A stretch of DNA of 62,007 nucleotides from Labilibaculum manganireducens (GCF_002843385.1 NZ_MVDE01000029.1:1-62007), one strand, 5' to 3'; shown: positions 34,199 to 44,316, counted from the first letter of the stretch. Numbers and translations are program-made. The notes: generated by a model from the letters alone, not told the origin.

Positions 34199-35394
34199 TA
34201 CAGTAAACGAGTTCTGATTTTTTTTACAATGTACAGTGATCTTAAAAGGAGAAGAACCACAAAGGGTAATATTTCATTAGGGAAAGATTGCGGTATAAAT
34301 GCCCAGCTTCCCAATATCAATATGAGTATTATTGAATGCAGTAAAAAGTAATAATAAGCTGGCAAAGAGGATTTTTTTCGGAGTAATGTAAAAACCATTG
34401 GGAAGTGAAGAGGGAAGGCCCAAATAATATTCCAATTAGGTCCGGTGGCCTGATGATCTGTAAAAAACCATAAGAAAATTATAAGCCAGCCCAGCAATCC
34501 GCAAACGCCAAATATAAAAATATCAAAAATGAACAGATCTTTGTCTCTTTTTAGATATACAAGACCCAAGATTAGTCCAATTAAAGCTAACAATCCAAAA
34601 ATAAAAACTGGTCTTTGGTACCAATTAGTTATTTTGAAGTTGAGAGCCGGTTTTAGAATAACATTGGTTGATTTTACCAAAGGTTTAATTGTCTCATCCG
34701 TTCTGATTTTTGCATGTTCAAAGCCCAGCATCATGTTGTCTGGTAAAAACATATATTGGTAAGGAGTCGCTTCAGCATCACAAGGTATTCCAAGAGCTAA
34801 ATGGATTCCTAAAAATATCCAGCGGCTTTTTTGCATGAATGGATCTAATAGATTCCAAAATGATTTTGGTTGATCCGAAATTGTGTCGAAAAGAACTGTG
34901 CCTGATGTGTTTTCACTAACAATATCCCGAATTCGTGTAGAGCAATTGTCAAAAAGAAAATCGTATCTGTAATATCTGTTTTCAGGTTGGTAATTTTTTA
35001 ATAAAGCGGTGAACAGCTTATGCTTCTCAATACTATCAAGATTTAGTTTCTGCTCAACAATCCCTCTTTTCTCATAAATGTATCCGTTTTTAAAACGATC
35101 AAACGTTGTGTATGATAACATGTAGTCCAATTTGCCTCTTGCAAATTTTGGATAAAAATTTGGCGTGTTGAAATTGAACGTACCGTAACCAAAAACCAAA
35201 TCTATTTTTTTTTCTTCATCTTTTATTCGTAATGCAGAATGACCAAATTGTGAGTACAGTTCATCTCCCGGAGAACAGGTGAGAAGACTGATTTCTGCAT
35301 TCTTTGATAAATTTTGTCCTGATACATGATTGCCGATTGCCAATAATAAAAATATAATCAACAAGATACGAAAAGAGGCTGTTTTTAATGTCAT
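34198..35394 (-). CDS. Lnb/DUF4105 membrane protein, putative lipoprotein N-acyltransferase
   Basis: A 398-residue protein with a signal peptide (1-26), a periplasmic N-terminal domain and four or five C-terminal membrane helices (from about residue 265). The domain has LLTCSPGDELYSQFGHSALRI and the YDFLFDNCSTRIRD cysteine motif of the DUF4105 family. Family members in Bacteroidota have been described as Lnb, which adds the N-terminal acyl chain to lipoproteins by way of a cysteine and histidine. The gene heads an operon with an acyl-ACP thioesterase, supporting a lipid role. I am confident of the family and less so of the exact activity. Confidence 0.85.
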   Translation of the reverse strand: MTLKTASFRILLIIFLLLAIGNHVSGQNLSKNAEISLLTCSPGDELYSQFGHSALRIKDEEKKIDLVFGYGTFNFNTPNFYPKFARGKLDYMLSYTTFDRFKNGYIYEKRGIVEQKLNLDSIEKHKLFTALLKNYQPENRYYRYDFLFDNCSTRIRDIVSENTSGTVLFDTISDQPKSFWNLLDPFMQKSRWIFLGIHLALGIPCDAEATPYQYMFLPDNMMLGFEHAKIRTDETIKPLVKSTNVILKPALNFKITNWYQRPVFIFGLLALIGLILGLVYLKRDKDLFIFDIFIFGVCGLLGWLIIFLWFFTDHQATGPNWNIIWAFPLHFPMVFTLLRKKSSLPAYYYFLLHSIILILILGSWAFIPQSFPNEILPFVVLLLLRSLYIVKKIRTRLL

Positions 35395-35712
35395 AATAGT
35401 AAATGTTTACTCTTCGAAGATAAGTATTTTATGAATATTACGAATGTTTTCAATTTTCTATTTTATCGTGATAAAGGAAAATTATTATTGAAAATATTTG
35501 TCACTCTATTTCAATCGGCACGGCAATAATTTGAATGTTGTTACTTTTGTAAATTTGCGCTTCTTAAAATATTGGTGAGTAATTGTTTATCTTATGTGCT
35601 TGCCTGAGTGTTTTTTTTAGTTATTTCGTCAAAAACATTACATATTGTTTATCAAATATGATATTATTTAACATCTTTATGCGGCTATTTAAACTAAACT
35701 AATCCCAACTAA
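35395..35712. other. Divergent promoter region of the Lnb and TPR-kinase genes
   Basis: A 318-base gap. Two overlapping plus-strand -7 elements lie at 35542-35549 (TACTTTTG) and 35550-35557 (TAAATTTG). They would leave a leader of about 150 bases before the kinase gene, in which I see no named RNA element. Confidence 0.5.
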
Positions 35713-37791
35713 ATGAGAAGGCTTCTTTTCGTTATTCTTTTTGTTTCCCAATGTTTCTTTGTCTATTCGTCAAATTCAAAGCGTGATAGTCTAAAACAGC
35801 TTATTAACGTTCCCTCTGATTCATTAACTTATGATGTGTTGTATCAGTTGGGTGAGGATTATATTTCTGATTATCCGGATTCAGCAATTTATTATGCGGA
35901 TCAAATTCTGAAGTCTGAAAATTTATTTTTTGATTCAGTTTTTACTATGAAGGCGAACTACCTAAAAGGAAAAGCATCTTATAGGAGTAGTGATTATTCT
36001 AATTCCATCAAATATATTGAAAAAGCAATTTTGTATTGTGTTAAAAATCATGAAAAAGAAAAAGCTGATTGTTATAATATTTTGGGTAATTCGTTAATAG
36101 AAATTGATAACTACAAACTTTCTCTTAGCGCCTATTTTACAAGTTTAAACATTCGAAATGGATTAAAAGACAGCTTGCTGATTTCTGCTTCATTAAATAA
36201 TATTGGGAATGTTTATTTTCAGATGCAGGAATATTCCAAGGCACTTGATTATTATAATCAATCTTTGGTTTTAAAGGAAAATGCCAATAATTTGCAGGGT
36301 ATCGCTGTAATGCGTAATAATATTGGAAACGTATACCATAAAATGAATGATAGTCTTATGGCGTTGTCGTCATATCTGAAAGCGTTGGATATCATTGAAT
36401 TTGAAAATAATGTTGATTGGAAGCCAATTTTATTAGAAAATATTGGTCAGTTGTATCTGGATTGTTGTGATATAAATAAGTGCATGGTTTACTATCATAG
36501 AGCTTTGATTGAGTCGGAGCGAAAAGGGGATAAAATTTCTATTGCAAGTGTCAAGTCATCCTTGGCAATAGCTTATTTAAAGAATGGAGATTATAATGCA
36601 TCTCTGGGGTTGTTCGAGGAGGCTTTAACAAAAGCGAAAGAAATAGGTGTTGCAAGAATTGAATTGGACTGTTATTATTACATGTCGGAATTGTACGAGA
36701 AGAAAAATAATTTTGAGAAGAGTATCCAATATTTCAAAAAGTACGATAAAATAAGAGCGAAGATTTACAGAGAGAATAATAGCAAAGAAATTGCGGAAAT
36801 TCAGGCGAAATTTCAATTGGACAAAATCGATACTGAAAATGAGGTTCTGAAACAACGGAATACAATTCAAAGGTTAGAAATAGACAAACAAAAGACCAGA
36901 GGTTTATATTTTTTTAGTTTGGGTGTTTTGATTTTATCTCTGCTTATATATTCAATATACATTAGTCGATTCAGGAAGAAACACAATAAACTTTTAACGG
37001 AAAAAAATAAAATTATATCCGACAGAAATAAAAGTCTGACAAGTTTGAATGCTACCAAGGATAAGTTTTTATCTATTGTCGCGCACGATCTGAAGAATCC
37101 GTTTAATGCAGTGCTGGGGTTTACCGATTTATTAATTGACCGATATGATGAGCTTGAGGATTCAATGAGGCAGGAGTATATTGAAATTGTTCATAAATCG
37201 GCTCTTCATGGCTCTTTGTTGCTTGATACATTACTAACATGGTCGAGATCGCAGATGGGGGTGATGGAGTATAATCCTATCATTATTAACGCAAGCCAGC
37301 TAATAGAAGAAGAAATGGAAGGCCTTGAGGAAAAAGCATATGCAAAAGGCATTTCACTTGAGTTGAATGAAATTAATGCTTCGCTGGTTTATGCCGATTC
37401 GGATATGATTCGAACTGTTGTGCGGAATTTAGGGAATAACTCGATTAAATTTACGGAGGAAAGAGGAAGAATTATTTTCTCGGTAAAGGCAGAAGAGGGC
37501 AAAGCAATTATAAGTGTTGAAGATAATGGTGTTGGGATCAGGCCTGAGGATAAAATAAAATTATTTAATCTTGACTCTAACTATTCAAGGCCAGGAACTT
37601 CGAATGAAAAAGGAACCGGATTGGGCTTAATCTTGTGTAAAGATTTTGTGGAAAAAAATGGAGGAGAAATAGGTGTGGAAAGTCGAGAAGGAGTAGGGAG
37701 TAAATTTTGGTTCACTCTTCCTTTGCGTGTTAATGAAATAGAAAAAAAATCCTCTACCCTTGAAAGAGTAGAGGAGGAATGTATTGTTTGA
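35713..37791 (+). CDS. TPR-containing sensor histidine kinase
   Basis: A 692-residue kinase. A signal peptide (1-20) is followed by about six or seven TPR repeats in the periplasm (about 45-350; for example LNNIGNVYFQMQEYSKALDY and RNNIGNVYHKMNDSLMALSS). Then come a coiled coil, a membrane helix (397-418) and HisKA with FLSIVAHDLKNPFNAVLGF (His458 the phosphoacceptor). The ATPase domain has RNLGNNSIKFT, VEDNGVGI and GTGLGLILCKDF. No response regulator is adjacent. The final 20 codons contain a hairpin that is the terminator of the convergent minus-strand genes. Such TPR kinases are common in Bacteroidota, with mostly unknown signals. Confidence 0.92.
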   Translation: MRRLLFVILFVSQCFFVYSSNSKRDSLKQLINVPSDSLTYDVLYQLGEDYISDYPDSAIYYADQILKSENLFFDSVFTMKANYLKGKASYRSSDYSNSIKYIEKAILYCVKNHEKEKADCYNILGNSLIEIDNYKLSLSAYFTSLNIRNGLKDSLLISASLNNIGNVYFQMQEYSKALDYYNQSLVLKENANNLQGIAVMRNNIGNVYHKMNDSLMALSSYLKALDIIEFENNVDWKPILLENIGQLYLDCCDINKCMVYYHRALIESERKGDKISIASVKSSLAIAYLKNGDYNASLGLFEEALTKAKEIGVARIELDCYYYMSELYEKKNNFEKSIQYFKKYDKIRAKIYRENNSKEIAEIQAKFQLDKIDTENEVLKQRNTIQRLEIDKQKTRGLYFFSLGVLILSLLIYSIYISRFRKKHNKLLTEKNKIISDRNKSLTSLNATKDKFLSIVAHDLKNPFNAVLGFTDLLIDRYDELEDSMRQEYIEIVHKSALHGSLLLDTLLTWSRSQMGVMEYNPIIINASQLIEEEMEGLEEKAYAKGISLELNEINASLVYADSDMIRTVVRNLGNNSIKFTEERGRIIFSVKAEEGKAIISVEDNGVGIRPEDKIKLFNLDSNYSRPGTSNEKGTGLGLILCKDFVEKNGGEIGVESREGVGSKFWFTLPLRVNEIEKKSSTLERVEEECIV
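37742..37774 (-). terminator. Terminator of the ftsK-lolA unit, inside the convergent kinase gene
   Basis: CCTCTAC (37751-37757) pairs with GTAGAGG (37768-37774). Read on the minus strand the stem is followed by a run of eight Ts (plus-strand A run 37742-37748). It lies about 20-55 bases after the lolA stop, so the signal is embedded in the last codons of the opposite-strand kinase. Confidence 0.75.
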
Positions 37792-37795
37792 TAAT

Positions 37796-38437
37796 TTATC
37801 GCATATCGTTCACTTCCACATCTGGATTTGATTTTGGATCAAAAACAAAATAAGAATCAGCAAATTTGAGGTTAGGAGTCAGATTTTTAAGTGTAATACT
37901 TACATTATTTCCATCTTTCCCAATTGTTTTTAACGATTTAATTTGATTCTTAGCCTTATCGATTCTCAATTGTATCGAGGAGAATTCCTGTTCTGAATTT
38001 AAAGGAATGAGGTCTATTACATGGTAAGTAGAAGAATTTACTGTTTCCTCTTTGATGTATTTGTAGCTATATCCTTTTTCATAAATGGAAAAAATTTGGG
38101 CTGGATTTAATCCTTCTTCTTCATTTTCTTCCGGTTCTGTAATGTTTACTTCATTAACATCAATGATGTGTGAAAACATGGTAGTTCCATCATAATAAGT
38201 ATCAACACCCATAAGTTTAAGACGATATTTATTACCCAGCAGAACTATATTTCCTTCTGATACTTCATGGATATCTTCTTCCGCATTATCCATAGAAAAA
38301 GTAAATTCTGCACTGATGCTTTTAAATTCTTTATTTTTTGCAGAAACTTTATCAAGAATAGTTTTGGCTTTAATATCCTGAGCCGACAGGTTTAAACATA
38401 TAGCTCCAAAAAGAAGGAAACAAAAGATTTTTTTCAT
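37796..38437 (-). CDS. lolA: LolA-like outer-membrane lipoprotein carrier
   Basis: A 213-residue periplasmic protein with a signal peptide (1-19, ending LSAQ). It has the LolA half-barrel pattern: DKVSAKNKEFKSISAEFTFSM, GNIVLLGNKYRLKLMGVDTYYDGTTMF and IQLRIDKAKNQIKSL. It carries lipoproteins from the inner to the outer membrane. An acidic insert (EPEENEEEGLNP) is unusual but found in related proteins of the phylum. It is 61 bases after ftsK and probably co-transcribed. Confidence 0.9.
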   Translation of the reverse strand: MKKIFCFLLFGAICLNLSAQDIKAKTILDKVSAKNKEFKSISAEFTFSMDNAEEDIHEVSEGNIVLLGNKYRLKLMGVDTYYDGTTMFSHIIDVNEVNITEPEENEEEGLNPAQIFSIYEKGYSYKYIKEETVNSSTYHVIDLIPLNSEQEFSSIQLRIDKAKNQIKSLKTIGKDGNNVSITLKNLTPNLKFADSYFVFDPKSNPDVEVNDMR

Positions 38438-38498
38438 TTTAGCTTATTTTATAAATATTCAAATATTCTTAATCAATAACTGTGCCACGCCGTTATTG

Positions 38499-40898
38499 CT
38501 ACACATTACTTAATAATTTTTCCAGCGAATATTCATCTTGAATTAATACTTGTCTGGCTTTACTTCCTTCAAAAGGGCCAACAATTCCAGCGGCCTCTAA
38601 TTGATCTACTATTCTGCCTGCTCTGTTGTAGCCGATAGAAAATCTTCTTTGAATTCCTGAAGTTGATCCTTGCTGAGATGAAACAACCAATCGGGCTGCA
38701 TCTTCAAAAAGAGCATCTCTTTTTTGCAAATCGATATCCATTGCTGAATTTTCGGAAGACTCACCCACATACTCCGGCAAAAACATTGCTGTAGGGTAGG
38801 ATTGTTGCTTTTGTATGAATTCTGTAACAGCTTCCACTTCCGGAGTGTCAACAAAAGCACATTGTACCCTCACAAGTTCACTTGTTAGTGAAATAAGCAT
38901 ATCCCCACGACCAATCAACTGGTTTGCTCCGGGACTATCAAGAATTGTTCGGGAATCAATCATAGATGCTACTTTAAAGGCAATTCGTGCCGGGAAATTA
39001 GCTTTGATAACTCCTGTAATAATATTTGTTGAAGGTCGTTGTGTTGCAATAATCATATGTATTCCAATAGCTCTGGCTAATTGGGCAATACGGGCAATTG
39101 GGGTCTCAACTTCCTTTCCCGCTGTCATAATTAAATCAGCAAACTCATCAATAATTACTACAATATAGGGTAGGTAACGATGACCGTTTTCCGGATTCAA
39201 ATTACGTTTTACAAACTTGGTATTGTATTCCTTTATATTTCTGGCATGTGCCTTTTTCAACAAATCATATCTGGAATCCATTTCAATACATAAGGAGTTT
39301 AATGTTGCAATAACCTTATGTATATCAGTAATTATGGGTTCTTCTTCTCCCGGAAGTTTTGCCAGAAAATGCTTCTCGATTGTTGAATAAATGCTTAATT
39401 CAACCTTTTTAGGATCGATAAGGACAAATTTAAGCTGGGAAGGATGCATCTTATATAAAAGCGATGTAATAATTGCATTCAAACCAACCGATTTTCCTTG
39501 CCCTGTTGCTCCGGCCACCAATAGGTGAGGCATTTTGGTTAAATCAAGAGTATAGGTTTCATTCGATATTGTTTTTCCAAGTGCAACAGGAAGTGCATGT
39601 GTTGATTCCTGGAATTTTTTAGATGAAATAATGTTCTTCATTGACACGATTTCAGGTGTACGGTTCGGAACTTCAATACCAATAGTTCCCTTACCCGGAA
39701 TCGGAGCTATAATTCGAATTCCTAAGGCGGATAGACTAAGTGCAATATCGTCTTCCAGATTCTTTATTTTGGAAATGCGTACTCCCGGAGCGGGAACAAT
39801 TTCATACAGTGTAATCGTAGGACCAATTGTAGCTTTTATCTGAGTAATTTCAATTTTGTAATGACGCAGTGTCTCTACAATTTTATCTTTATTTGATTCA
39901 AGTTCTTCTTTACTTACACTCGAATTACTGGCATGATGAGCTTCTAATAATTCGATTGGAGGGTATTTATAGTTTGAAAGATCAAGTGTAGGATCGAAAT
40001 CCTCCATCGGTCTGCGCTGAATGCTTACGGTTTCTTCTTGTTTTGATACTGACTCAATTTTTAGCTCCAAATCTTCACCTGCTGTTTTAGGATCGTTTAC
40101 TTCCTGTTGCAGAATAATTTCTTCCTCAGGAAAAATCTCAGAATTAATAATTAATTCATCGTCGTCTTCGCCTTCTTTATCCTCTTGTTCATCATTTAGA
40201 GAGTGTATCGAAGAAGTCAATGATTCTGTTTCATCTTCATCAGATTTGGAGAAGTCTTGGCTTTCTTTATGGTCTGTTTTAGATTTTGAACTAAATATTT
40301 TTTTGAAAAAGGAAATAGAGTTTTGAAAGGCAAAGGTAATAAAGGTTAAAAAGCTAAGAACAATTAGAAACAGAGTGCCAACATTACCTATTAAGGAAAC
40401 AAGCCATTCACTTATAAAGTAACCATGAATTCCTCCCAAGAATAAAAATGAATGCGATGTTGATTGAACAAATGTAAACGACATGAAAACCGAAAACCAA
40501 ATGCAGAATAGTAAGGTGTTTATAATTGTTTTTCGTAATGATTGTATTTTTACTCCCCAAATTCGAAGAGAAAGGACTACGAGTAGATAAAGGAATGAGA
40601 ATGATGCGATTCCAAATCCTTTGTTTATAACCAAATTGGAAATGTAAGCCCCGGTTTTTCCCGTCCAGTTTTCAACACGTACTTTTGAGTCTGTGATTAA
40701 TTCGAGCCATTTAATATCTAATTTACTTTGATCAGCTCCTCCTGTAAAAAAGAAGGAGACGAATGCCAATCCAATATAAATAGTGAACAGAGAAAGTGCA
40801 ATACCAAAAAGGAATTTGGTTCTTTCGTCACTAAGAAATTTTGGGGCTGAGAAGCGCGATTTAGCTTTTGTATTGTTTGTTTTTTTCTTTTTAGCCAT
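38499..40898 (-). CDS. ftsK: FtsK/SpoIIIE DNA translocase
   Basis: A 799-residue cell-division DNA pump that moves the chromosome termini and activates Xer recombination. About four membrane helices at the N-terminus (to about residue 195), an acidic linker (210-265) shorter than in E. coli, then the motor: Walker A GATGQGKSVGLNAII, Walker B YIVVIIDEFADLIMT, and ATQRPSTNIITGVIKANFPA. The C-terminal gamma domain (SIGYNRAGRIVDQLEAAGIV) reads KOPS-type sequences. A complete, standard protein. Confidence 0.97.
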   Translation of the reverse strand: MAKKKKTNNTKAKSRFSAPKFLSDERTKFLFGIALSLFTIYIGLAFVSFFFTGGADQSKLDIKWLELITDSKVRVENWTGKTGAYISNLVINKGFGIASFSFLYLLVVLSLRIWGVKIQSLRKTIINTLLFCIWFSVFMSFTFVQSTSHSFLFLGGIHGYFISEWLVSLIGNVGTLFLIVLSFLTFITFAFQNSISFFKKIFSSKSKTDHKESQDFSKSDEDETESLTSSIHSLNDEQEDKEGEDDDELIINSEIFPEEEIILQQEVNDPKTAGEDLELKIESVSKQEETVSIQRRPMEDFDPTLDLSNYKYPPIELLEAHHASNSSVSKEELESNKDKIVETLRHYKIEITQIKATIGPTITLYEIVPAPGVRISKIKNLEDDIALSLSALGIRIIAPIPGKGTIGIEVPNRTPEIVSMKNIISSKKFQESTHALPVALGKTISNETYTLDLTKMPHLLVAGATGQGKSVGLNAIITSLLYKMHPSQLKFVLIDPKKVELSIYSTIEKHFLAKLPGEEEPIITDIHKVIATLNSLCIEMDSRYDLLKKAHARNIKEYNTKFVKRNLNPENGHRYLPYIVVIIDEFADLIMTAGKEVETPIARIAQLARAIGIHMIIATQRPSTNIITGVIKANFPARIAFKVASMIDSRTILDSPGANQLIGRGDMLISLTSELVRVQCAFVDTPEVEAVTEFIQKQQSYPTAMFLPEYVGESSENSAMDIDLQKRDALFEDAARLVVSSQQGSTSGIQRRFSIGYNRAGRIVDQLEAAGIVGPFEGSKARQVLIQDEYSLEKLLSNV

Positions 40899-41023
40899 TG
40901 ACTATTTTTTCATTTTTCACAAAATTCGTATTGTGTACGAATTCATGTAAAAGTAATAAAAATGGCATTTAAAACCACAGGAAAATCAGCTTCTAAAAAG
41001 ATAAGTTTGAAATCAGATGTTAA

Positions 41024-41704
41024 TTAATTGAAATCAACAATGTATTTTTTTAATGTATTAAGGTCAGAAAGGACATATTCCTCTGGAATATTGAAATCTT
41101 CCTCATTAACAGCAACTAGATTTATTGATTGTGCTGTGAATTTTGCTTTTACTTGATTCATAGTAGTTTCAAATTCCATGAGTACCCCAGGGATTTGGTA
41201 CAATGGAGTGTTACGGTTGGGGTCTTTTAGTTCAATTTCCGAAGTGTAGTAAAGACTGACTTGAGTTTTTGATTGATCGGCCATGAAAACTGTGGCTTTT
41301 TTACATTCATAACCAGCTATTAGTTTTGTGGAATCATTGTATTCTATTTTTGCCGGAGGAAGCTGACTGTATACAAATGCAACTTTATCTTTAGGAAATT
41401 CATAGTTAAGCTTATTACTCAATACCTTTAGTAATATATTACTATTTGGATTGTTGTATTTAGAAAGAAATTTTGTGCTGAAAAAACCAAGATAGCCTTC
41501 AGATATGAGGCAAATGTTATTATCCTTAAAGTGCAATTCTACTTTGTTTGGTAAAAGGGCAATTATTGGATTATCTTTTTCCGAAGAAAAGTAACTGACA
41601 CTATAGGTAATTATCCCTTCAGTAATTTTATTCTCGGTTTCGGATTTTGTTTTGCATCCCCAGACCAATAATAAAATTAGAATTATAGATAATCCTTGCT
41701 TCAT
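41024..41704 (-). CDS. Lipoprotein of unknown function
   Basis: A 226-residue protein with a lipoprotein signal (LLLVWGC, Cys16 or so) followed by a short charged linker. The mature part is beta-rich with IIYSVSYFSSEKDNPI, IAGYECKKATVFM and YQIPGVLMEFE. The last segment resembles the GLPGL-type or DUF4412-like secreted proteins in wording, but a firm family is not clear. It stands alone, about 125 bases upstream of ftsK on the same strand and 500 from the divergent arc genes. Confidence 0.75.
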   Translation of the reverse strand: MKQGLSIILILLLVWGCKTKSETENKITEGIITYSVSYFSSEKDNPIIALLPNKVELHFKDNNICLISEGYLGFFSTKFLSKYNNPNSNILLKVLSNKLNYEFPKDKVAFVYSQLPPAKIEYNDSTKLIAGYECKKATVFMADQSKTQVSLYYTSEIELKDPNRNTPLYQIPGVLMEFETTMNQVKAKFTAQSINLVAVNEEDFNIPEEYVLSDLNTLKKYIVDFN

Positions 41705-42228
41705 AGGATAATGTTTTGGTTAGTGAATATTTATTGAAAACCGATTTGTGCTTTTAAATACAGTTAAAAGCAATCTGTAAATACAATAAACAGGATTTAC
41801 TAAAAGTATGAAAACATTGGGGAATACAATATTATATTTTGGCATCTTACATGAAATTGCACGATATCTTTACGAAAATCACATTTTTTGCCGATTAAAT
41901 TCCACTTTTAACTAATACGTAAATAATTGATAGAGGTTATGCTGAAAAAATGACCAGGACATTTTAACTTCTCTTTATTGCGTAAAAATCGATTTGGGTA
42001 GAATAGTTGAATTGGAATGCTGATTTACGAGAAAAAGTTATCATAACTACACAAATAGATTGATCGTTGCAAACGAGTGTATTTTAAAGATTGTTTGCTT
42101 TGAATTTCATGCATTTACAGAATTAGGTACTGAACAGTAAATTTAAAAGTGTCGTAATGTGTTGAAAAACAGAGGTTGAAAAATATTATAAATAAAAAGG
42201 TATTTCATTGTTTTGTTGTTATTTTTTT
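41705..42228. other. Long intergenic region upstream of arcC
   Basis: About 520 bases with no open frame I trust. It separates the divergent lipoprotein and arc transcripts and should hold both promoters. I see no hairpin terminator, riboswitch or repeat. Confidence 0.5.
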
Positions 42229-42236
42229 TAGATTTG
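42229..42236 (+). promoter_or_regulatory. -7 element of arcC
   Basis: TAGATTTG matches TAnnTTTG. TTG triplets in TTTTGTTG at 42211-42218 lie too close for the usual spacing, so the -33 element is uncertain. Its position rules out the upstream TTG as the arcC start. Confidence 0.5.
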
Positions 42237-42269
42237 CATTATAAAATGAAAAACATAAATGTAAAAATA

Positions 42270-43250
42270 ATGAAAAATAAATTAGCAGTTGTAGCATTAG
42301 GCGGAAATGCCTTGTTGAGGGGGAGTCAAAAAGGGACTGTTGAGGAGCAGACTCAGAACACAATTGATACTCTTGAAAATCTTATTTTTCTTGTTAAGGA
42401 AGGGTACGATGTTATTATTGCTCATGGTAATGGCCCTCAGGTAGGTAATATCTTAATGAGAAACGATGCAGGTGAGCAGCTTTACAATATTCCTCAAATG
42501 CCTTTGGATATTGATGTGGCTGATTCTCAAGGGGGAATTGGTTATATGATTGAGAGGAATTTGCGTAATGTATTAAAGCAAAATGGCATTGAGAAAGATG
42601 TGGTGACTTTGGTGACTCAGGTTGTTGTTGATAAGAATGATCCTGCATTTGCTGATCCTTTAAAGCGTGTGGGTAAGATTTATACCAAAGCGCAAGCTGA
42701 CGAGTTACGCGCTGATAAAGGGTGGATTTTTAAGGAAGAGGTGAAAACAGAAGGAGGATGGAGGCGTGTTGTGCCTTCGCCAAAACCTATTCGTGTTTTG
42801 AATGAGAAGGTTATTGAAAATCTGGCTCGTCAGGGTAATATTGTAATTACTGTTGGTGGTGGTGGTATTCCGGTTTCTGAAGATGAGAATGGGAACCTTT
42901 GTCCGGTTGAAGCTGTAATTGATAAAGATCTTGCTTCGGCATTGATTGGAGCCCGGATTAAAGCGGATGAATTTTATATTCTTACTGATGTTTCCTTTGT
43001 CTATCATGACTTTAGAGGGCCAAATGAGAAAAAACTTGAGTTCTTGAATCATGCCGATACAATGAAATACATGGAAGACGGTACTTTCGCAGAAGGATCT
43101 ATGGCCCCGAAAATCCGTGCTTGTCTAAGTTTTATTGAAAATGGCGGTGGTAAATCAGTTATTACTGAAGCAACCAAATTGGTCGATAAATCTTACGGAA
43201 CCAAAATAACTATGGAATACGATAAAAACGACGTAGAGCATAATTTTTAA
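42270..43250 (+). CDS. arcC: Carbamate kinase
   Basis: Transfers phosphate between carbamoyl phosphate and ADP, yielding ATP, ammonia and CO2. About 326 residues from the preferred start; MKNKLAVVALGGNALLRG is the family start. Motifs: ALGGNAL (phosphate loop), AHGNGPQVGN, VVPSPKPIRVLNE and TVGGGGIPV. An ATG eight codons earlier is possible. It is followed 64 bases later by an ornithine carbamoyltransferase gene that has its own -7 element (TACTTTTG, 43279-43286). No arginine deiminase gene is nearby. Confidence 0.95.
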   Translation: MKNKLAVVALGGNALLRGSQKGTVEEQTQNTIDTLENLIFLVKEGYDVIIAHGNGPQVGNILMRNDAGEQLYNIPQMPLDIDVADSQGGIGYMIERNLRNVLKQNGIEKDVVTLVTQVVVDKNDPAFADPLKRVGKIYTKAQADELRADKGWIFKEEVKTEGGWRRVVPSPKPIRVLNEKVIENLARQGNIVITVGGGGIPVSEDENGNLCPVEAVIDKDLASALIGARIKADEFYILTDVSFVYHDFRGPNEKKLEFLNHADTMKYMEDGTFAEGSMAPKIRACLSFIENGGGKSVITEATKLVDKSYGTKITMEYDKNDVEHNF

Positions 43251-43314
43251 TTAACTATTATTAATATCAGATTATAATTACTTTTGTGATTGTAATTTTT
43301 AAAAAATACATACC

Positions 43315-44316
43315 ATGGCTTTTAATTTAAGAAACAGAAACTTTTTGAAGTTGTTGGATTTTACTCCAAAGGAAATGCAATATATGTTGGATCTTGCAAG
43401 AGATCTTAAAAGAGCAAAATATGCAGGTACAGAAGTGCAGACTATGAAGGGAAAGAATATCGCTTTGATATTTGAAAAATCTTCAACTCGTACTCGTTGT
43501 GCTTTTGAAACAGCAGCTTACGATCAAGGTGCTCACGTTACTTATTTAGGTCCTTCTGGTTCTCAGATTGGTGTTAAAGAGTCAATGGCTGATACTGCCC
43601 GCGTTTTAGGACGTATGTATGATGGTATTGAGTACCGTGGATACGGACAGGCAGTTGTAGAGGAATTAGGAAAATTTGCGGGTGTTCCTGTTTGGAATGG
43701 TTTGACAGATGAATTTCATCCAACTCAAATATTAGCTGACTTTTTAACTATGACGGAGCATTCAGATAAGCCGCTTAGTCAAATATCATTTGCATATTTG
43801 GGCGATGCCCGTAATAATATGGCTAACTCTTTAATGGTTGGTGCCGCTAAAATGGGTATGGATGTAAGAATCGTTGGTCCGGCTAATCTCCAGCCAGAAG
43901 AAGAATTGGTGGCTCAATGTATGGAAATTGCTAAAGAAACAGGTGCTGTTATTACAATTACTGATGATGCGCAAGCCGGAGTTAAAGGATGTGATTTCCT
44001 TTATACTGATGTTTGGGTATCGATGGGGGAACCGGATAAGGTTTGGGAAGAAAGAATTGGTATTCTTAAACCATATCAGATTAATGCTGATTTGATGACA
44101 GCTACAGGAAACGATAAGTGTAAATTTATGCATTGTCTGCCAGCGTATCACAACAGACAAACAAAAGTTGGCGAAGAAGTTTTCCAAAAGTTTGGTATGG
44201 ATGGTGTTGAAGTGACCGAAGAGGTTTTTGAATCTCCTGCATCTATTGTATTTGACGAAGCTGAGAACCGTTTGCACACTATAAAAGCAGTAATGGTTGC
44301 TACTTTAGGAGCATAA
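43315..44316 (+). CDS. arcB: Ornithine carbamoyltransferase (catabolic type)
   Basis: A 333-residue aspartate/ornithine carbamoyltransferase. The carbamoyl-phosphate loop is SSTRTRC, ornithine-binding segments are [11 protein letters not shown] and SMGEPD, and HCLPAYH supplies the catalytic cysteine. This wording follows the E. coli ArgF/ArcB form and not the N-acetyl- or N-succinylornithine transcarbamylases that many Bacteroidota use for arginine synthesis. With carbamate kinase upstream it most likely breaks down citrulline to ornithine and carbamoyl phosphate, though synthesis cannot be excluded. Confidence 0.93.
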   Translation: MAFNLRNRNFLKLLDFTPKEMQYMLDLARDLKRAKYAGTEVQTMKGKNIALIFEKSSTRTRCAFETAAYDQGAHVTYLGPSGSQIGVKESMADTARVLGRMYDGIEYRGYGQAVVEELGKFAGVPVWNGLTDEFHPTQILADFLTMTEHSDKPLSQISFAYLGDARNNMANSLMVGAAKMGMDVRIVGPANLQPEEELVAQCMEIAKETGAVITITDDAQAGVKGCDFLYTDVWVSMGEPDKVWEERIGILKPYQINADLMTATGNDKCKFMHCLPAYHNRQTKVGEEVFQKFGMDGVEVTEEVFESPASIVFDEAENRLHTIKAVMVATLGA

